Positions 51,023 to 60,258 of a stretch of 64,000 nucleotides of DNA are shown here, piece after piece (within the stretch, counting starts at the first letter, position 1; each line of letters begins with the position of its first letter). The DNA lies in contig NZ_BDBH01000005.1 of the NCBI RefSeq assembly GCF_001612885.1, positions 558,001 to 622,000 of the forward strand, in the 5' to 3' direction. The notes under the pieces are model-generated. The model had not been told where the DNA came from. It saw only the letters and a program-made list of their open reading frames with translations, and made no database searches. Position numbers and translations under genes: made by a program. Source of the DNA: Nocardia harenae NBRC 108248 (GTDB lineage: Bacteria > Actinomycetota > Actinomycetes > Mycobacteriales > Mycobacteriaceae).

Positions 51023-51661
51023 ATGGGAGTCGGACGCACACAGGCCAGCGGAGCGGGCAGCTCGCTGTCGGAGGCCGAGATCGTCGAGGCCGCGCTGCGG
51101 GTGGTCCGCGAGGACGGGGTGGAGAAGCTCTCCATGCGGCGACTCTCCCGCGAACTCGGCGTCTCGCCGATGGCGCCCTACTACTACGTGGCCGACAAGC
51201 GCGAGCTGCTCGACCTGGTCGCCACCGCCGCGCTCACCGGACTCCGCACGCCACCGCGGGATTCCGCGCCGTGGCAGGTGCGGCTGCGCGACCTGATCGA
51301 CCAGATCGACGAGAAGCTGCGCAAACACCCCGGGCTCGGCGACATCCTGCTGGAGCAGATGCTCGGCAAACAACTGGACCTGATCACCGCCGTCATGGAG
51401 ATCCTGGTCGACGCCGGCTTCGACGACCGCAATGTGCTCGCCGCCTACGCCACCATCCACACCTACCTCTTCGGCCGCAGCCGGGTGAACCCGCGCGACC
51501 GCTACTCTCCCCCGGACGTCACGCTGCCGGAGCCGGTGGCGCGGGCCAGCCGGTACATCGCGGATCTGCGCGGCCGCTACTCCTACGACTTCGGCATGGA
51601 CGTGCTCGTGGCCGGGCTGGAGGCCCAGCTTGTCCGGCGCCCGCGCGCCGACGTAGGATAA
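51023..51661 (+). CDS. TetR/AcrR-family transcriptional regulator
   Basis: A 212-residue repressor-type protein. The N-terminal HTH is clear (LSEAEIVEAALRVVREDGVE, SMRRLSRELGVSPMAPYYYV, DKRELLDLVATAAL, residues about 15-68). The helical ligand-binding part follows (about 80-205), with IDEKLRKHPGLGDILLEQML and a C-terminal YDFGMDVLVAGLEAQL. ATG 51023 was chosen over an upstream GTG because it follows AGAGGTGG. The protein does not look like MftR or KstR in its HTH. The gene is divergent from mftF, is 61 bp upstream of kshB, and is flanked by two near-identical palindromes; the simplest reading is that it binds both and controls itself, mftFG and kshB. The ligand is unknown, possibly a steroid or CoA ester given kshB. 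Confidence 0.85.
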   Translation: MGVGRTQASGAGSSLSEAEIVEAALRVVREDGVEKLSMRRLSRELGVSPMAPYYYVADKRELLDLVATAALTGLRTPPRDSAPWQVRLRDLIDQIDEKLRKHPGLGDILLEQMLGKQLDLITAVMEILVDAGFDDRNVLAAYATIHTYLFGRSRVNPRDRYSPPDVTLPEPVARASRYIADLRGRYSYDFGMDVLVAGLEAQLVRRPRADVG

Positions 51662-51682
51662 AACTGAAACACGTTCTAGTTT
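51661..51682. promoter_or_regulatory. Palindromic operator 2 upstream of kshB
   Basis: The core ACTGAAACACGTTCTAGT (51663-51680), extended by AA and TT on the two sides, forms a 22-bp inverted repeat with few mismatches. It starts at the last base of the tetR stop codon and lies 40 bp before the kshB ATG, so a bound repressor would block kshB. It matches TNNAACNNGTTNNA and shares the ACTG-N-AACACGTT core with operator 1. Confidence 0.7.
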
Positions 51683-51722
51683 GCGCTTCGCTCCCGGCGC
51701 CGCCGGGTCCGGAAAGGACGAC

Positions 51723-52778
51723 ATGACCACCGTCGAGGTTCCCCATGGTTCCCGCTCGGCCGTGCTGCGCGTCGCCGCGGTCGTCGCGGAGACGGCCGAC
51801 GCCTGCTCGCTCGTCTTCGACGTGCCCGCGGAGCTGCGCGAGAAGTTCTCCTACAAACCGGGGCAGTTCCTGACCCTGCGCATTCCCAGCGACCGCACCG
51901 GCTCGGTGGCGCGCTGCTACTCGCTGGCCAGCTCGCCGCATACCGACGACGCGCCCAAGGTGACGGTCAAGCGCACCGACGGCGGCTACGGCTCCAACTG
52001 GGTCTGCGACAACGTCAAGGCGGGAGACGAGCTGGAGGTGCTCCCGCCCTCCGGCGTCTTCACCCCCAGGGATCTCGGCGCCGACCTGCTGCTCTTCGGG
52101 GCGGGGAGCGGCATCACACCGGTCATGTCCATCCTCAAGTCCGCGCTCGACCAGGGCTCCGGCCGGATCGTGCTGGTCTACGCGAACCGCGATGCCGCCT
52201 CGGTGATCTTCGCCGATGAGCTGCGCGAGCTGGCTCAGCGCCACCCGGGCAGGCTCACGGTGCTGCACTGGCTGGAGAGCCTGCAGGGGCTGCCGAGCAC
52301 CGAGCAGCTGGCCGGGCTGGTGGCGCCCTACACCGAGCACCACGCCTTCATGTGCGGGCCGAAGGCGTTCATGGACCGGGTGCACGACGCGCTCGGCACG
52401 CTCGGCGTCCCGCGCGACCGCACGCACGCCGAGGTCTTCAACTCGCTGGCGGGCGACCCGTTCGCCGAGCACACCGTCGCCGAGGTGAGCGCGGAGGACG
52501 CCGCCGACGCCGCCACCGTCGAGGTGGAGCTGGACGGCGAGACGCACGAGCTGCGCTGGCCGCGCAAGCAGACGCTGGTCGACATCATGCTGGACAAGGG
52601 CATCGACGTGCCCTACTCCTGCCAGGAGGGCGAGTGCGGCTCCTGCGCCTGCACCGTGCTCGAGGGCAAGGTCGAGATGGACAACGCCGAGATCCTGGAC
52701 CCGGAGGACATCGAGAACGGGTACATCCTCGGCTGCCAGGCGCGGCCGATCACCGATCGGCTGCGCATCCAGTTCTAG
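51723..52778 (+). CDS. kshB: Reductase component of 3-ketosteroid 9-alpha-hydroxylase
   Basis: A 351-residue cytosolic electron-transfer protein. An FAD-binding ferredoxin-reductase domain (about 12-110; GQFLTLRIP, RCYSLASSP) is followed by an NAD-binding domain (about 115-235; FGAGSGITPVMSIL, CGPKAFM). A C-terminal plant-type [2Fe-2S] domain has CQEGECGSCAC and a fourth Cys in YILGCQARP (about 260-351). Order, length and sequence match KshB (Rv3571/HmpB type), which feeds electrons to the oxygenase KshA for steroid ring B opening in cholesterol breakdown. Related reductases serve other Rieske oxygenases. ATG 51723 follows AAAGGACGAC. It has its own palindromic operator. No kshA is nearby, as is common. 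Its stop overlaps that of the convergent gene within the 4 bp CTAG at 52775-52778. Confidence 0.88.
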   Translation: MTTVEVPHGSRSAVLRVAAVVAETADACSLVFDVPAELREKFSYKPGQFLTLRIPSDRTGSVARCYSLASSPHTDDAPKVTVKRTDGGYGSNWVCDNVKAGDELEVLPPSGVFTPRDLGADLLLFGAGSGITPVMSILKSALDQGSGRIVLVYANRDAASVIFADELRELAQRHPGRLTVLHWLESLQGLPSTEQLAGLVAPYTEHHAFMCGPKAFMDRVHDALGTLGVPRDRTHAEVFNSLAGDPFAEHTVAEVSAEDAADAATVEVELDGETHELRWPRKQTLVDIMLDKGIDVPYSCQEGECGSCACTVLEGKVEMDNAEILDPEDIENGYILGCQARPITDRLRIQF

Positions 52779-53584
52779 CGCAGCGCGCGGTAGTGCGCGC
52801 GCTCGGCCGGGTCGAGGTGCTCGGTGGCGTAGCTGAGCGCGGTGCGGCCCATCGTCGCCGCGTGCCTGTCCAGGAACGCGGTGAGCACCGCGCGATCCAC
52901 CCGCTTGCCGATCTCGCGGAGCATCCAGCCGGAGGCTTTCTGCAGCAGGTCACGGCGGTCCGGGAGCAGCCGTTCGACCAGCTCGAGGGTGGTGCTCGGG
53001 TCACCGGCCTTGATGAAGGCGAAGGTGCTGAGCAGGGCGACCCGGCGCTCCCAGAGCGAGTCGGCGGCGGCCAGTTCGACCAGCAGGTCGCGCGGGCGGT
53101 CGAGCAGCCAGCGGCCGGTGATGTACTCGGCGGAGGCGTCGACCAGGTCCCAGTTGTTCACCCGGCCGCCGCGCACCGCCGCCAGGTACAGCTCGACGAC
53201 GGCGCGCTGGGTCGCCTCGTCGCGGGTGCGCGGGCGGGCCGCGAGTTCCGAGCGCCGGTTCAGGATGAACAGGGCGGCCAGCCGCTCCTCGTGCACCGGG
53301 CTCGCCAGCAGCTCCCCGACCTGCTCCAGCGGCAGCTCGGCGAACTCCTTGGCCACCCTCCTGGTCGCGGGCACCCGGACCCCGATGAAGACGTCGCCCT
53401 CGCCGTACTCCCCCGGGCCGGTCTTGAAGAAGCGCCGCAGCCCCTCGGCGTCCGCCGGGTCGGCGTGCGTCTGCAGCGCCGCCCGCACCGCGTCGGCCGA
53501 CGCCGGGCCCGCCGCGTCCCGACCCGAGACCGCGCCGACGCCGCCGGCTCGGCCCGCGCTCCGCCCGGCACCGGCGCCCGGCAT
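52775..53584 (-). CDS. DNA alkylation repair-like protein (AlkD family, HEAT-like)
   Basis: A 269-residue protein whose body matches the AlkD/DNA-alkylation-repair family: FFKTGPGEYGEGDVFIGVRVPATRRVAKEF near the start, then paired helices with HEERLAALFIL, VNNWDLVDASAEYITGRWLL, LWERRVALLSTFAFIK and LLQKASGWMLREIGKR. AlkD-type glycosylases remove positively charged alkylated bases with a HEAT-repeat cradle; the usual WD and conserved Asp context (NNWDLVD) is present. ATG 53584 overlaps the stop of the racemase-like gene as TGATG, so the two are translationally coupled. The first 35 residues are low-complexity Gly/Ala and may not be part of the fold. The substrate is not tested by sequence alone. 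Confidence 0.82.
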   Translation of the reverse strand: MPGAGAGRSAGRAGGVGAVSGRDAAGPASADAVRAALQTHADPADAEGLRRFFKTGPGEYGEGDVFIGVRVPATRRVAKEFAELPLEQVGELLASPVHEERLAALFILNRRSELAARPRTRDEATQRAVVELYLAAVRGGRVNNWDLVDASAEYITGRWLLDRPRDLLVELAAADSLWERRVALLSTFAFIKAGDPSTTLELVERLLPDRRDLLQKASGWMLREIGKRVDRAVLTAFLDRHAATMGRTALSYATEHLDPAERAHYRALR

Positions 53585-54357
53585 CACGGCATTCCGGCGC
53601 CGAGCAACCGCCCGGACTCGAAGGCCCCCGCGCTCGGCGGCAGCGGGCCGGGGCGTCCGCTGGTGCGCACCAGGATGGTGCCGGTGCCGGTGCTCGGCCG
53701 CCCCAGCTCGTCCATCCGCCGGACCGTCTGCGCGGCCACCGCGGGCGCGCTGTCGAAGAGCCGCACCCCGGCGGGCAGCGCGGCCAGGATCTCGTCCGCC
53801 ATGAGCGGGTAGTGCGTGCAGCCGAGCACGACGCCCTCGACCCCGGCGGGCGTGCGCTCGGCGGCCGAGGCGATGGCCCGGCGCGCGACCGCCAGCTCCC
53901 CGCGGTCGATGGCGTCGGCGAGCCCGTGGCAGGCGATCCCGACCACCTCGGCCTCGCCGCCGAACCGGGCGATGAGATCGGCCTGGTACCGGCTGGCGGT
54001 GGTGGCCGCGGTGGCCCAGACCGCTACCGAGCGGCACTCCGCGGCGGCGGGCTTGATGGCGGGCACCGTGCCGATCACCGGCACCTCCGGCCCCACCATG
54101 GCCCGCAGCTGCTCGAGCGCGGTCACGCTGGCGGTATTGCACGGCAGCACGATCACCTCGGCGCCGAGCGCCAGCGAGTCCGCGGCGGTGTCGAGCACCC
54201 GCTGCACCGTCCACGCCTCCGGCTTCGGCCCCCAGGGCGCGCCGTCCGGGTCGAGCTGGAGCAGCAGGTCCACGTCCGGGCGCAGTTTGCGCAACCACGC
54301 CGCCGTCGGCAGCAGGCCGAGCCCCGAATCGATGAGCGCCACTATCACATCGATCAC
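53584..54357 (-). CDS. Asp/Glu racemase-superfamily protein (glutamate racemase-like)
   Basis: About 257 residues, cytosolic. Both catalytic cysteines of the two-base racemase fold are present, in VLPCNTASV and VLGCTHYPL, and the N-terminal substrate loop reads ALIDSGLGLLPT. This is close to the MurI DSGxGG loop, but with GLGLL in place of GVGGL. MurI makes D-glutamate for peptidoglycan; hydantoin and aspartate racemases share the fold. The GTG at 54357 starts just before the first strand (VIDVIVALIDSG); the GTG at 54348 is also possible, and neither has a clear Shine-Dalgarno. The gene is upstream of and coupled to the AlkD-like gene. Because most actinobacteria have a main murI elsewhere, I do not assign that symbol. 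Confidence 0.75.
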   Translation of the reverse strand: MIDVIVALIDSGLGLLPTAAWLRKLRPDVDLLLQLDPDGAPWGPKPEAWTVQRVLDTAADSLALGAEVIVLPCNTASVTALEQLRAMVGPEVPVIGTVPAIKPAAAECRSVAVWATAATTASRYQADLIARFGGEAEVVGIACHGLADAIDRGELAVARRAIASAAERTPAGVEGVVLGCTHYPLMADEILAALPAGVRLFDSAPAVAAQTVRRMDELGRPSTGTGTILVRTSGRPGPLPPSAGAFESGRLLGAGMP

Positions 54358-54514
54358 CGTATTACAGGCACCGGACACCCTCGTCCCTGGCCGAGAGCAC
54401 CCCGCCGGGCCGGACGGGCGCGACCACCGGCCGCCGGCCGCGCCACGCGGCACCGCGGCCATGCCCGTCCGGAGGAAACCGGCGCCGCCCCCAGCCGAAG
54501 GCAGCCATCCGCAC

Positions 54515-55729
54515 TCAGGCGGGCGCGAGCACGTCCGCGACCCGGGCGCCGGCGGCGATCTTGCCCCGCGCCTTCATCACCTTCCCGGCCATCCCGGCGC
54601 CGACCACGGCGGTGAGAATCCCGTCCCGCGAGTAGTACGCGATGAAGGCGTGCCCGTTCCCCGGCTCGACGTGCAGATCGTCGGCCGGGCTCGGCCGCCC
54701 CAGCGCCTGCAGCTTGAGCTCGTACTGATCACTCCAGAAGTACGGCACCTGCGCGGGCACCTCGGGCACCTCGGTGCCGGGCACCAGCTCGGCGAGGATG
54801 TGCAGCGCCACCACCCGCGCCTGCTCGCCCGCGCTGGTCCAGTGCTCCATCCGCCGGTGCGTACCGGTCGCGGTGCGCCAGGCCGCCACGTCACCGGCGG
54901 CCCAGACCCCGGGCGCCGAGGTGCGCCCGCTCGCATCGGCGAGCACCCCGCCCCCGGCCCCCGCGGGCGCCAGCTCCACCCCCGACTCGGCCAGCCACTC
55001 CACCTCCGGCCGCGAGCCGACGCCGAACACCACCAGATCGGCCGCCACCTCGCTGCCATCGCTGAGCTCGGCCCCGCGCACCGCCCCGTTCTCGTCGGCG
55101 TGCAGCAGCGCGACGCCGAGCCCGCAGCGCACGTCGACGCCCTTGGCCCGGTGCATCTCGGCCACCCGCTCGCCGACCTGCTCGCCGAGCACCCCGGCCA
55201 GCGGCGCGGGCTGTGGCTCGACCAGCACCACGTCCAGCCCCTCGGCCCGGAACGACGCCGCCACCTCGCAGCCGATGAACCCGGCCCCGATCACCAGCGC
55301 ACTGCGCGCCGACCCGATTGCGGCGCGCAGTGCGGCGGCGTCATCGTGCGAGCGCAGCACGTGGATCCCGGCCAGCTCGGGCAGCCCGGTGAGCCGGCGC
55401 GGCCGCAGCCCGGTGGCGATCACCAGGTGCGAGTACTCCAGCTCGCTTCCGTCGGCGAGCAGCAGCCTGCGGTGCGCGGTGTCGATCCCGGTCGCGGCCA
55501 CCCCGAGCCGCAGCTCGATCCGCTTCTCCGCGAAGAACTCGGGCGGCCGCAGCGCCGTGTCCTCGACCTCGCCGCGCACGAACTGCTTGGACAGCGGCGG
55601 GCGGTCGTAGGGCGGCCGGTCCTCGTCGCCGACCAGGACGAGGCCGCCCTCGTATCCGGCCCGCCGCAGCTCCTCTGCGGTCCGCAGCCCGGCAAGGCCT
55701 GCGCCGACGATCACGATCGGTGCGGTCAT
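54515..55729 (-). CDS. FAD-dependent ferredoxin/rubredoxin-type reductase (Rv0688-like)
   Basis: A 404-residue pyridine nucleotide-disulphide-type flavoprotein. It has an N-terminal FAD site ([18 protein letters not shown]), [13 protein letters not shown] typical of oxygenase-coupled reductases, and an NAD(P)H site near residue 150 ([17 protein letters not shown]). A second FAD motif follows ([11 protein letters not shown]), then the C-terminal reductase domain with [16 protein letters not shown]. Such enzymes pass electrons from NADH to a ferredoxin serving a P450 or Rieske oxygenase. M. tuberculosis Rv0688 lies at the same place relative to tuf. ATG 55729 follows GGAGAACGCG; longer starts lack this. 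A CAAG-TG-CTTG palindrome lies 60-73 bp upstream. No ferredoxin or P450 gene is adjacent, so the partner is unknown. Confidence 0.88.
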   Translation of the reverse strand: MTAPIVIVGAGLAGLRTAEELRRAGYEGGLVLVGDEDRPPYDRPPLSKQFVRGEVEDTALRPPEFFAEKRIELRLGVAATGIDTAHRRLLLADGSELEYSHLVIATGLRPRRLTGLPELAGIHVLRSHDDAAALRAAIGSARSALVIGAGFIGCEVAASFRAEGLDVVLVEPQPAPLAGVLGEQVGERVAEMHRAKGVDVRCGLGVALLHADENGAVRGAELSDGSEVAADLVVFGVGSRPEVEWLAESGVELAPAGAGGGVLADASGRTSAPGVWAAGDVAAWRTATGTHRRMEHWTSAGEQARVVALHILAELVPGTEVPEVPAQVPYFWSDQYELKLQALGRPSPADDLHVEPGNGHAFIAYYSRDGILTAVVGAGMAGKVMKARGKIAAGARVADVLAPA

Positions 55730-55838
55730 CGCGTTCTCCATTCTCGAGAATGCCGTTATCATACCTGGAACGAGGTGGCTATCACCCTAGCAAGTGCTTG
55801 GTTGGTCGTCAGCACCGTCGAATCGCCCGACAAACGCC
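55730..55838. promoter_or_regulatory. Promoter region of the FAD reductase with CAAG-N2-CTTG palindrome
   Basis: AGCAAGTGCTTGGT at 55789-55802 fits AnCAAGnnCTTGnT, the form I recall for KstR2 boxes of the steroid C/D-ring regulon; TetR-type fatty-acid regulators use similar sites. It lies 60 bp upstream of the reductase ATG, where it could overlap the promoter. Confidence 0.55.
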
Positions 55839-55871
55839 GAACGGCGCCGCCCCGCAGGGACGACGCCGCTC
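55839..55871 (-). terminator. Terminator hairpin downstream of tuf
   Basis: In the minus-strand transcript, 55871-55857 and 55853-55839 form a 15-bp stem (three G-U pairs) with a 3-nt loop, 20 bp past the tuf stop. It should end the str operon transcript. Confidence 0.8.
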
Positions 55872-55890
55872 GAACCGCGATGTCAGGACA

Positions 55891-57081
55891 TCACTTGACG
55901 ATCTTGGTGACGCGACCGGCACCGACGGTGCGGCCACCCTCACGGATCGCGAAGCGCAGCCCCTCCTCCATGGCGACCGGCTGGATGAGCTTGACGCTCA
56001 TCTCGGTGTTGTCGCCCGGCATGACCATCTCGGTGCCCTCGGGGAGGGTAACGACGCCGGTCACGTCGGTGGTGCGGAAGTAGAACTGCGGGCGGTAGTT
56101 GTTGAAGAACGGGGTGTGGCGGCCGCCCTCGTCCTTCGACAGGATGTACGCCTGGCCCTCGAACTCGGTGTGCGGGGTGGTGGTGCCCGGCTTGATGACG
56201 ACCTGGCCGCGCTCCACGTCCTCGCGCTTGATGCCGCGGACCAGCAGGCCGACGTTGTCGCCCGCCTGGCCCTGGTCGAGCAGCTTGCGGAACATCTCGA
56301 TGCCGGTGATCGTGGTCTTGGTCGTCTTCTCCTTGATGCCGACGATCTCGACCTCTTCGTTCACGTTCACGATGCCGCGCTCGACGCGACCGGTGACGAC
56401 GGTGCCACGACCGGTGATGGTGAAGACATCCTCGATCGGCATCAGGAACGGCTTCTCGGTCTCACGCACCGGGTCCGGGATGGACTCGTCGACCGCGTCC
56501 ATGAGCTCCTCGACGGACTTGACCCACTTCTCGTCGCCCTCCAGCGCCTTCAGGCCGGAGACGCGAACGACGGGGGCCTCCTCGTCGAACTCCTGCGCGG
56601 CCAGCAGCTCGCGGACCTCCATCTCGACGAGCTCGAGGATCTCCTCGTCGTCGACCATGTCCGACTTGTTCAGCGCGACCAGGATGTAGGGCACGCCGAC
56701 CTGGCGGGCGAGCAGCACGTGCTCGCGGGTCTGCGGCATCGGGCCGTCGGTGGCCGCCACGACCAGGATGGCGCCGTCCATCTGCGCCGCACCGGTGATC
56801 ATGTTCTTGATGTAGTCGGCGTGGCCCGGGGCGTCGACGTGGGCGTAGTGCCGCTTCTCCGTCTGGTACTCGACGTGGGAGATGTTGATCGTGATACCAC
56901 GAGCCTTCTCCTCCGGCGCCTTGTCGATCTGGTCGAACGCGAAGGCCGCGTTCAGATCCGGGTACTTGTCGGCCAGCACCTTGGTGATCGCCGCGGTCAG
57001 CGTGGTCTTGCCGTGGTCGACGTGACCGATGGTGCCGATGTTGACGTGCGGCTTCGTCCGCTCGAACTTCGCCTTCGCCAC
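55891..57081 (-). CDS. tuf: Elongation factor Tu
   Basis: This 396-residue translation GTPase delivers aminoacyl-tRNA to the ribosome A site. All G motifs are visible: [21 protein letters not shown] and the SGLKAL-type G5, followed by the two beta-barrel domains and the C-terminal [15 protein letters not shown]. The actinobacterial form starts [15 protein letters not shown]. The start is GTG 57081, six bases after a perfect AGGAGG; the in-frame sequence upstream is not conserved. It is last in the str operon, 102 bp after fusA, and is followed by a strong hairpin. The spacer may hold an extra tuf promoter, as in many bacteria. Confidence 0.99.
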   Translation of the reverse strand: MAKAKFERTKPHVNIGTIGHVDHGKTTLTAAITKVLADKYPDLNAAFAFDQIDKAPEEKARGITINISHVEYQTEKRHYAHVDAPGHADYIKNMITGAAQMDGAILVVAATDGPMPQTREHVLLARQVGVPYILVALNKSDMVDDEEILELVEMEVRELLAAQEFDEEAPVVRVSGLKALEGDEKWVKSVEELMDAVDESIPDPVRETEKPFLMPIEDVFTITGRGTVVTGRVERGIVNVNEEVEIVGIKEKTTKTTITGIEMFRKLLDQGQAGDNVGLLVRGIKREDVERGQVVIKPGTTTPHTEFEGQAYILSKDEGGRHTPFFNNYRPQFYFRTTDVTGVVTLPEGTEMVMPGDNTEMSVKLIQPVAMEEGLRFAIREGGRTVGAGRVTKIVK

Positions 57082-57183
57082 TTTGTGTCCTCCTGGACTG
57101 TCTTGGTGCGTGCAGTTGCAGCAGTGCGGTGGTCTCCCCCGCACTTACACGGGGGAAGGGTATTGCGTACGCCCGGGAGCGCT

Positions 57184-59286
57184 TTACTCGCCGGTCGCCT
57201 TCGCGATGATCTCCTTCGACACGTTGGCCGGAACCTCCGCGTACGAATCGAACACCATGGAGTAGTTCGCCCGGCCCTGGGTCTTCGACCGCAGGTCACC
57301 GATGTAGCCGAACATCTCCGAGAGCGGAACCAGCGCCTTGACGACACGGGCACCACTGCGTTCCTCCATGGCCTGGATCTGGCCACGGCGGGAGTTCAGG
57401 TCGCCGATCACATCGCCCATGTAGTCCTCGGGCGTGATCACCTCGACCGCCATCAGCGGCTCGAGGATGACCGGACCGGCCTTGCGGGCCGCTTCCTTCA
57501 GGGCCTGCGCGCCGGCGATCTTGAACGCCATCTCCGAGGAGTCGACGTCGTGGTAGGCGCCGTCGAGCAGCGTGGCCTTGATGTTGACCAGCGGGTACCC
57601 GGCCAGCACGCCGTACTGCATGGCGTCCTGGATACCGGCGTCCACCGAGGGGATGTACTCGCGCGGGACGCGGCCACCGGTGACCTTGTTCTCGAACTCG
57701 TAGGTCGCACCGTCCTCGCCGACGAACGGCGCGAGCGCGATGATGACCTTCGCGAACTGGCCGGAGCCACCGGTCTGCTTCTTGTGCGTGTACTCGAGCT
57801 TCTCGACGGTCTTGGTGAGCGTCTCGCGGTAGGCCACCTGCGGCTTGCCGACGTTCGCCTCGACCTTGAACTCGCGGCGCATCCGGTCGACCAGGATGTC
57901 CAGGTGCAGCTCGCCCATGCCGCCGATGACGGTCTGGCCGGTCTCCTGGTCCAGCTTGACCGAGAAGGTCGGATCCTCCTCGGAGAGCCGCTGGATCGCG
58001 GTGCCGAGCTTCTCCTGGTCGGACTTGGTCTTGGGCTCGATCGAGACCTCGATGACCGGGTCCGGGAAGGTCATGGACTCCAGCACGATCTGGTTCTGCG
58101 GATCGCTCAGGGTGTCACCGGTGGTGGTGTCCTTGAGGCCGATGACCGCGTAGATGTGCCCCGCGGAGGCCGCGCCGACCGGGTTCTCCTTGTTGGAGTG
58201 CATCTGGAACAGCTTGCCGAGCCGCTCCTTCTTGCCCTTGGTGGAGTTGATCACCTGGGCGCCGGAGTCGACCTTGCCCGAGTACACCCGGACGTAGGTC
58301 AGCTTGCCGAAGAAGGGGTGCACCGCGATCTTGAACGCCAGTGCCGCGAACGGCTCGGTGGCATCCGGCTTGCGGGTCAGCAGCTCCTCTTCCTTGCCCG
58401 GGACGTGGCCCGTGGTGTTCTCCACGTCCAGCGGCGAGGGGAGGTAGTCGATGACCGCGTCCAGCATGGGCTGCACGCCCTTGTTCTTGAACGCGGAGCC
58501 GCAGAGCACCGGGTAGAGCTCGGAGGCCACCGTCATCTTGCGGATGGCGCCCTTGATCTCCTCGATGGAGAGCTCCTCGCCGCCGAAGAACTTCTCCAGC
58601 AGCGCCTCGTCGGACTCGGCGACGGTCTCCAGCAGCGCGGTGCGGTACTCCTCGGCGCGCTCCTTCAGCTCGTCCGGGATCTCGACGACCTCGTACTGCT
58701 CGCCCAGCTTGGTCTCGCCGCGCCAGATCTTGGCGTTGTTCTCGACCAGGTCGACGATGCCCTCGAAGGTGTCCTCCGCGCCGATCGGCAGCTGCAGCAC
58801 CAGCGGCTTGGCGCCGAGGCGCTCCTCGATGGTGCGCACGGTGAAGTAGAAGTCCGCGCCGAGCTTGTCCATCTTGTTGACGAAGCAGATCCGCGGCACG
58901 TCGTACTTGTCGGCCTGACGCCACACCTGCTCGGACTGGGGCTCGACGCCCTCCTTGCCGTCGAACACGGCCACGGCACCGTCGAGCACCCGCAGCGACC
59001 GCTCCACCTCGACGGTGAAGTCGACGTGCCCGGGGGTGTCGATGATGTTGATCTGGTTGTCTTTCCAGAAGCACGTGGTCGCGGCGGAGGTGATGGTGAT
59101 ACCACGCTCCTGCTCCTGCTCCATCCAGTCCATCGTGGCCGCGCCGTCGTGGACCTCACCGATCTTGTAGGTGATGCCGGTGTAGAAGAGGATGCGTTCG
59201 GTTGTGGTGGTCTTACCGGCATCGATGTGCGCCATGATGCCGATGTTGCGGACCTTGTTCAGGTCGGTGAGCACGTCCTGTGCCAC
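57184..59286 (-). CDS. fusA: Elongation factor G
   Basis: This 700-residue translocation GTPase moves tRNA and mRNA on the ribosome and acts with RRF in recycling. It has [19 protein letters not shown] (P-loop), [11 protein letters not shown] (G2), DTPGHVDF (G3) and NKMDKLGAD (G4). The EF-G domains II-V follow, with the conserved GMGELHLDI and [10 protein letters not shown] blocks. Length is normal for the canonical EF-G. GTG 59286 follows GGGGAAG and gives the usual [21 protein letters not shown] start. It lies between rpsG (125-bp gap) and tuf. There is no sign of a fusidate-resistance paralogue or truncation. Confidence 0.99.
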   Translation of the reverse strand: MAQDVLTDLNKVRNIGIMAHIDAGKTTTTERILFYTGITYKIGEVHDGAATMDWMEQEQERGITITSAATTCFWKDNQINIIDTPGHVDFTVEVERSLRVLDGAVAVFDGKEGVEPQSEQVWRQADKYDVPRICFVNKMDKLGADFYFTVRTIEERLGAKPLVLQLPIGAEDTFEGIVDLVENNAKIWRGETKLGEQYEVVEIPDELKERAEEYRTALLETVAESDEALLEKFFGGEELSIEEIKGAIRKMTVASELYPVLCGSAFKNKGVQPMLDAVIDYLPSPLDVENTTGHVPGKEEELLTRKPDATEPFAALAFKIAVHPFFGKLTYVRVYSGKVDSGAQVINSTKGKKERLGKLFQMHSNKENPVGAASAGHIYAVIGLKDTTTGDTLSDPQNQIVLESMTFPDPVIEVSIEPKTKSDQEKLGTAIQRLSEEDPTFSVKLDQETGQTVIGGMGELHLDILVDRMRREFKVEANVGKPQVAYRETLTKTVEKLEYTHKKQTGGSGQFAKVIIALAPFVGEDGATYEFENKVTGGRVPREYIPSVDAGIQDAMQYGVLAGYPLVNIKATLLDGAYHDVDSSEMAFKIAGAQALKEAARKAGPVILEPLMAVEVITPEDYMGDVIGDLNSRRGQIQAMEERSGARVVKALVPLSEMFGYIGDLRSKTQGRANYSMVFDSYAEVPANVSKEIIAKATGE

Positions 59287-59411
59287 GGAAATCTTCCCCG
59301 CTCTGCTCTCTGGGTTGAGTCTTCGGTTGTCAACGCCGGAAGGGGCATCGGAACGCCCCGTTCACGACCGTGATCAGCTCGGCACGACAGCGATGACGGG
59401 CCGGACAGTGA

Positions 59412-59882
59412 TCACCAGCGGTAGTGCGCGAAGGCCCGGTTGGACTCGGCCATCTTGTGCGTGTCCTCGCGGCGCTTCACCGAGGCGCCGAGGCCGTTGC
59501 TCGCGTCGAGCAGCTCGTTGGCCAGCCGCTCGATCATGGTCTTCTCCCGGCGCGCCCGCGAGTAGTTGACCAGCCAGCGCAGCGCCAGGGTGTTGGAGCG
59601 ACCGGGGCGGACCTCGATCGGCACCTGGTAGGTGGCGCCACCGACGCGGCGCGGCTTCACCTCGAGGGCGGGCTTGACGTTGTCCAGCGCGCGCTTGAGG
59701 GTGACGACCGGGTCGGTGCCGGTCTTCTCGCGCGCCTGCTCCAGCGCGCCGTAGACGATGCGCTCGGCGGTGGACTTCTTACCGTCCAGCAGGATCTTGT
59801 TGACCAGCTGGGTGACCAGCGGCGACCCGTAGACCGGGTCGTTGATCAACGGACGCTTGGGAGCGGGACCCTTGCGCGGCAT
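59412..59882 (-). CDS. rpsG: 30S ribosomal protein S7
   Basis: This 156-residue protein is a primary binder of the 3' domain of 16S rRNA and organises the 30S head near the tRNA exit site. It starts [20 protein letters not shown], contains [19 protein letters not shown] and ends AFAHYRW, all typical of actinobacterial S7, and has the usual length. ATG 59882 is 1 bp after the rpsL stop. Its Shine-Dalgarno (AAGGAG) lies inside the last rpsL codons, indicating tight coupling. In E. coli, S7 represses the str operon by binding its mRNA; whether this holds here cannot be seen. Confidence 0.99.
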   Translation of the reverse strand: MPRKGPAPKRPLINDPVYGSPLVTQLVNKILLDGKKSTAERIVYGALEQAREKTGTDPVVTLKRALDNVKPALEVKPRRVGGATYQVPIEVRPGRSNTLALRWLVNYSRARREKTMIERLANELLDASNGLGASVKRREDTHKMAESNRAFAHYRW

Positions 59883-59883
59883 A

Positions 59884-60258
59884 TCAGCTCTTCTCCTTCT
59901 TGGCGCCGTAGCGGCTGCGGGCCTGCTTGCGGTTCTTCACGCCCTGGGTGTCGAGCGAGCCGCGGATGATCTTGTAGCGCACACCGGGCAGGTCCTTCAC
60001 CCGGCCGCCGCGGACGAGCACCATCGAGTGCTCCTGCAGGTTGTGGCCTTCACCGGGGATGTACGCCGTGACCTCGATCGCGCTGGTCAGGCGAACACGC
60101 GCAACCTTGCGGAGCGCGGAGTTCGGCTTCTTGGGGGTCGTGGTGTACACGCGGGTGCACACGCCACGGCGCTGGGGGCTGCCCTTGAGCGCCGCGGTCT
60201 TGGTCTTGGCGACCTTGTCACGGCGACCCTTGCGGACCAGCTGGTTGATGGTTGGCAT
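59884..60258 (-). CDS. rpsL: 30S ribosomal protein S12
   Basis: This 124-residue decoding-centre protein is the classic target site of streptomycin-resistance mutations. The sequence is canonical ([20 protein letters not shown], then [30 protein letters not shown] and [16 protein letters not shown]). The two lysines usually changed in resistant strains (K43 in KKPNSA and K88 in GRVKDLPG) are both wild type. ATG 60258 has GAGGAA upstream. First gene of the str operon (rpsL-rpsG-fusA-tuf). Confidence 0.99.
   Translation of the reverse strand: MPTINQLVRKGRRDKVAKTKTAALKGSPQRRGVCTRVYTTTPKKPNSALRKVARVRLTSAIEVTAYIPGEGHNLQEHSMVLVRGGRVKDLPGVRYKIIRGSLDTQGVKNRKQARSRYGAKKEKS

Noticed and set aside
51023..51661. 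tetR as the mycofactocin regulator mftR or as kstR
   Set aside because: Its HTH (SPMAPYYYVADKRELLDLV) differs from what I recall of both families; only position suggests the link, so no symbol is given.
53584..54357. Naming the racemase gene murI
   Set aside because: Catalytic Cys are present, but the DSG loop differs from typical MurI and a main murI usually lies elsewhere.
55720..59373. 1217-codon plus-strand frame across tuf and fusA
   Set aside because: Lies opposite two certain housekeeping genes and has no recognisable domain.
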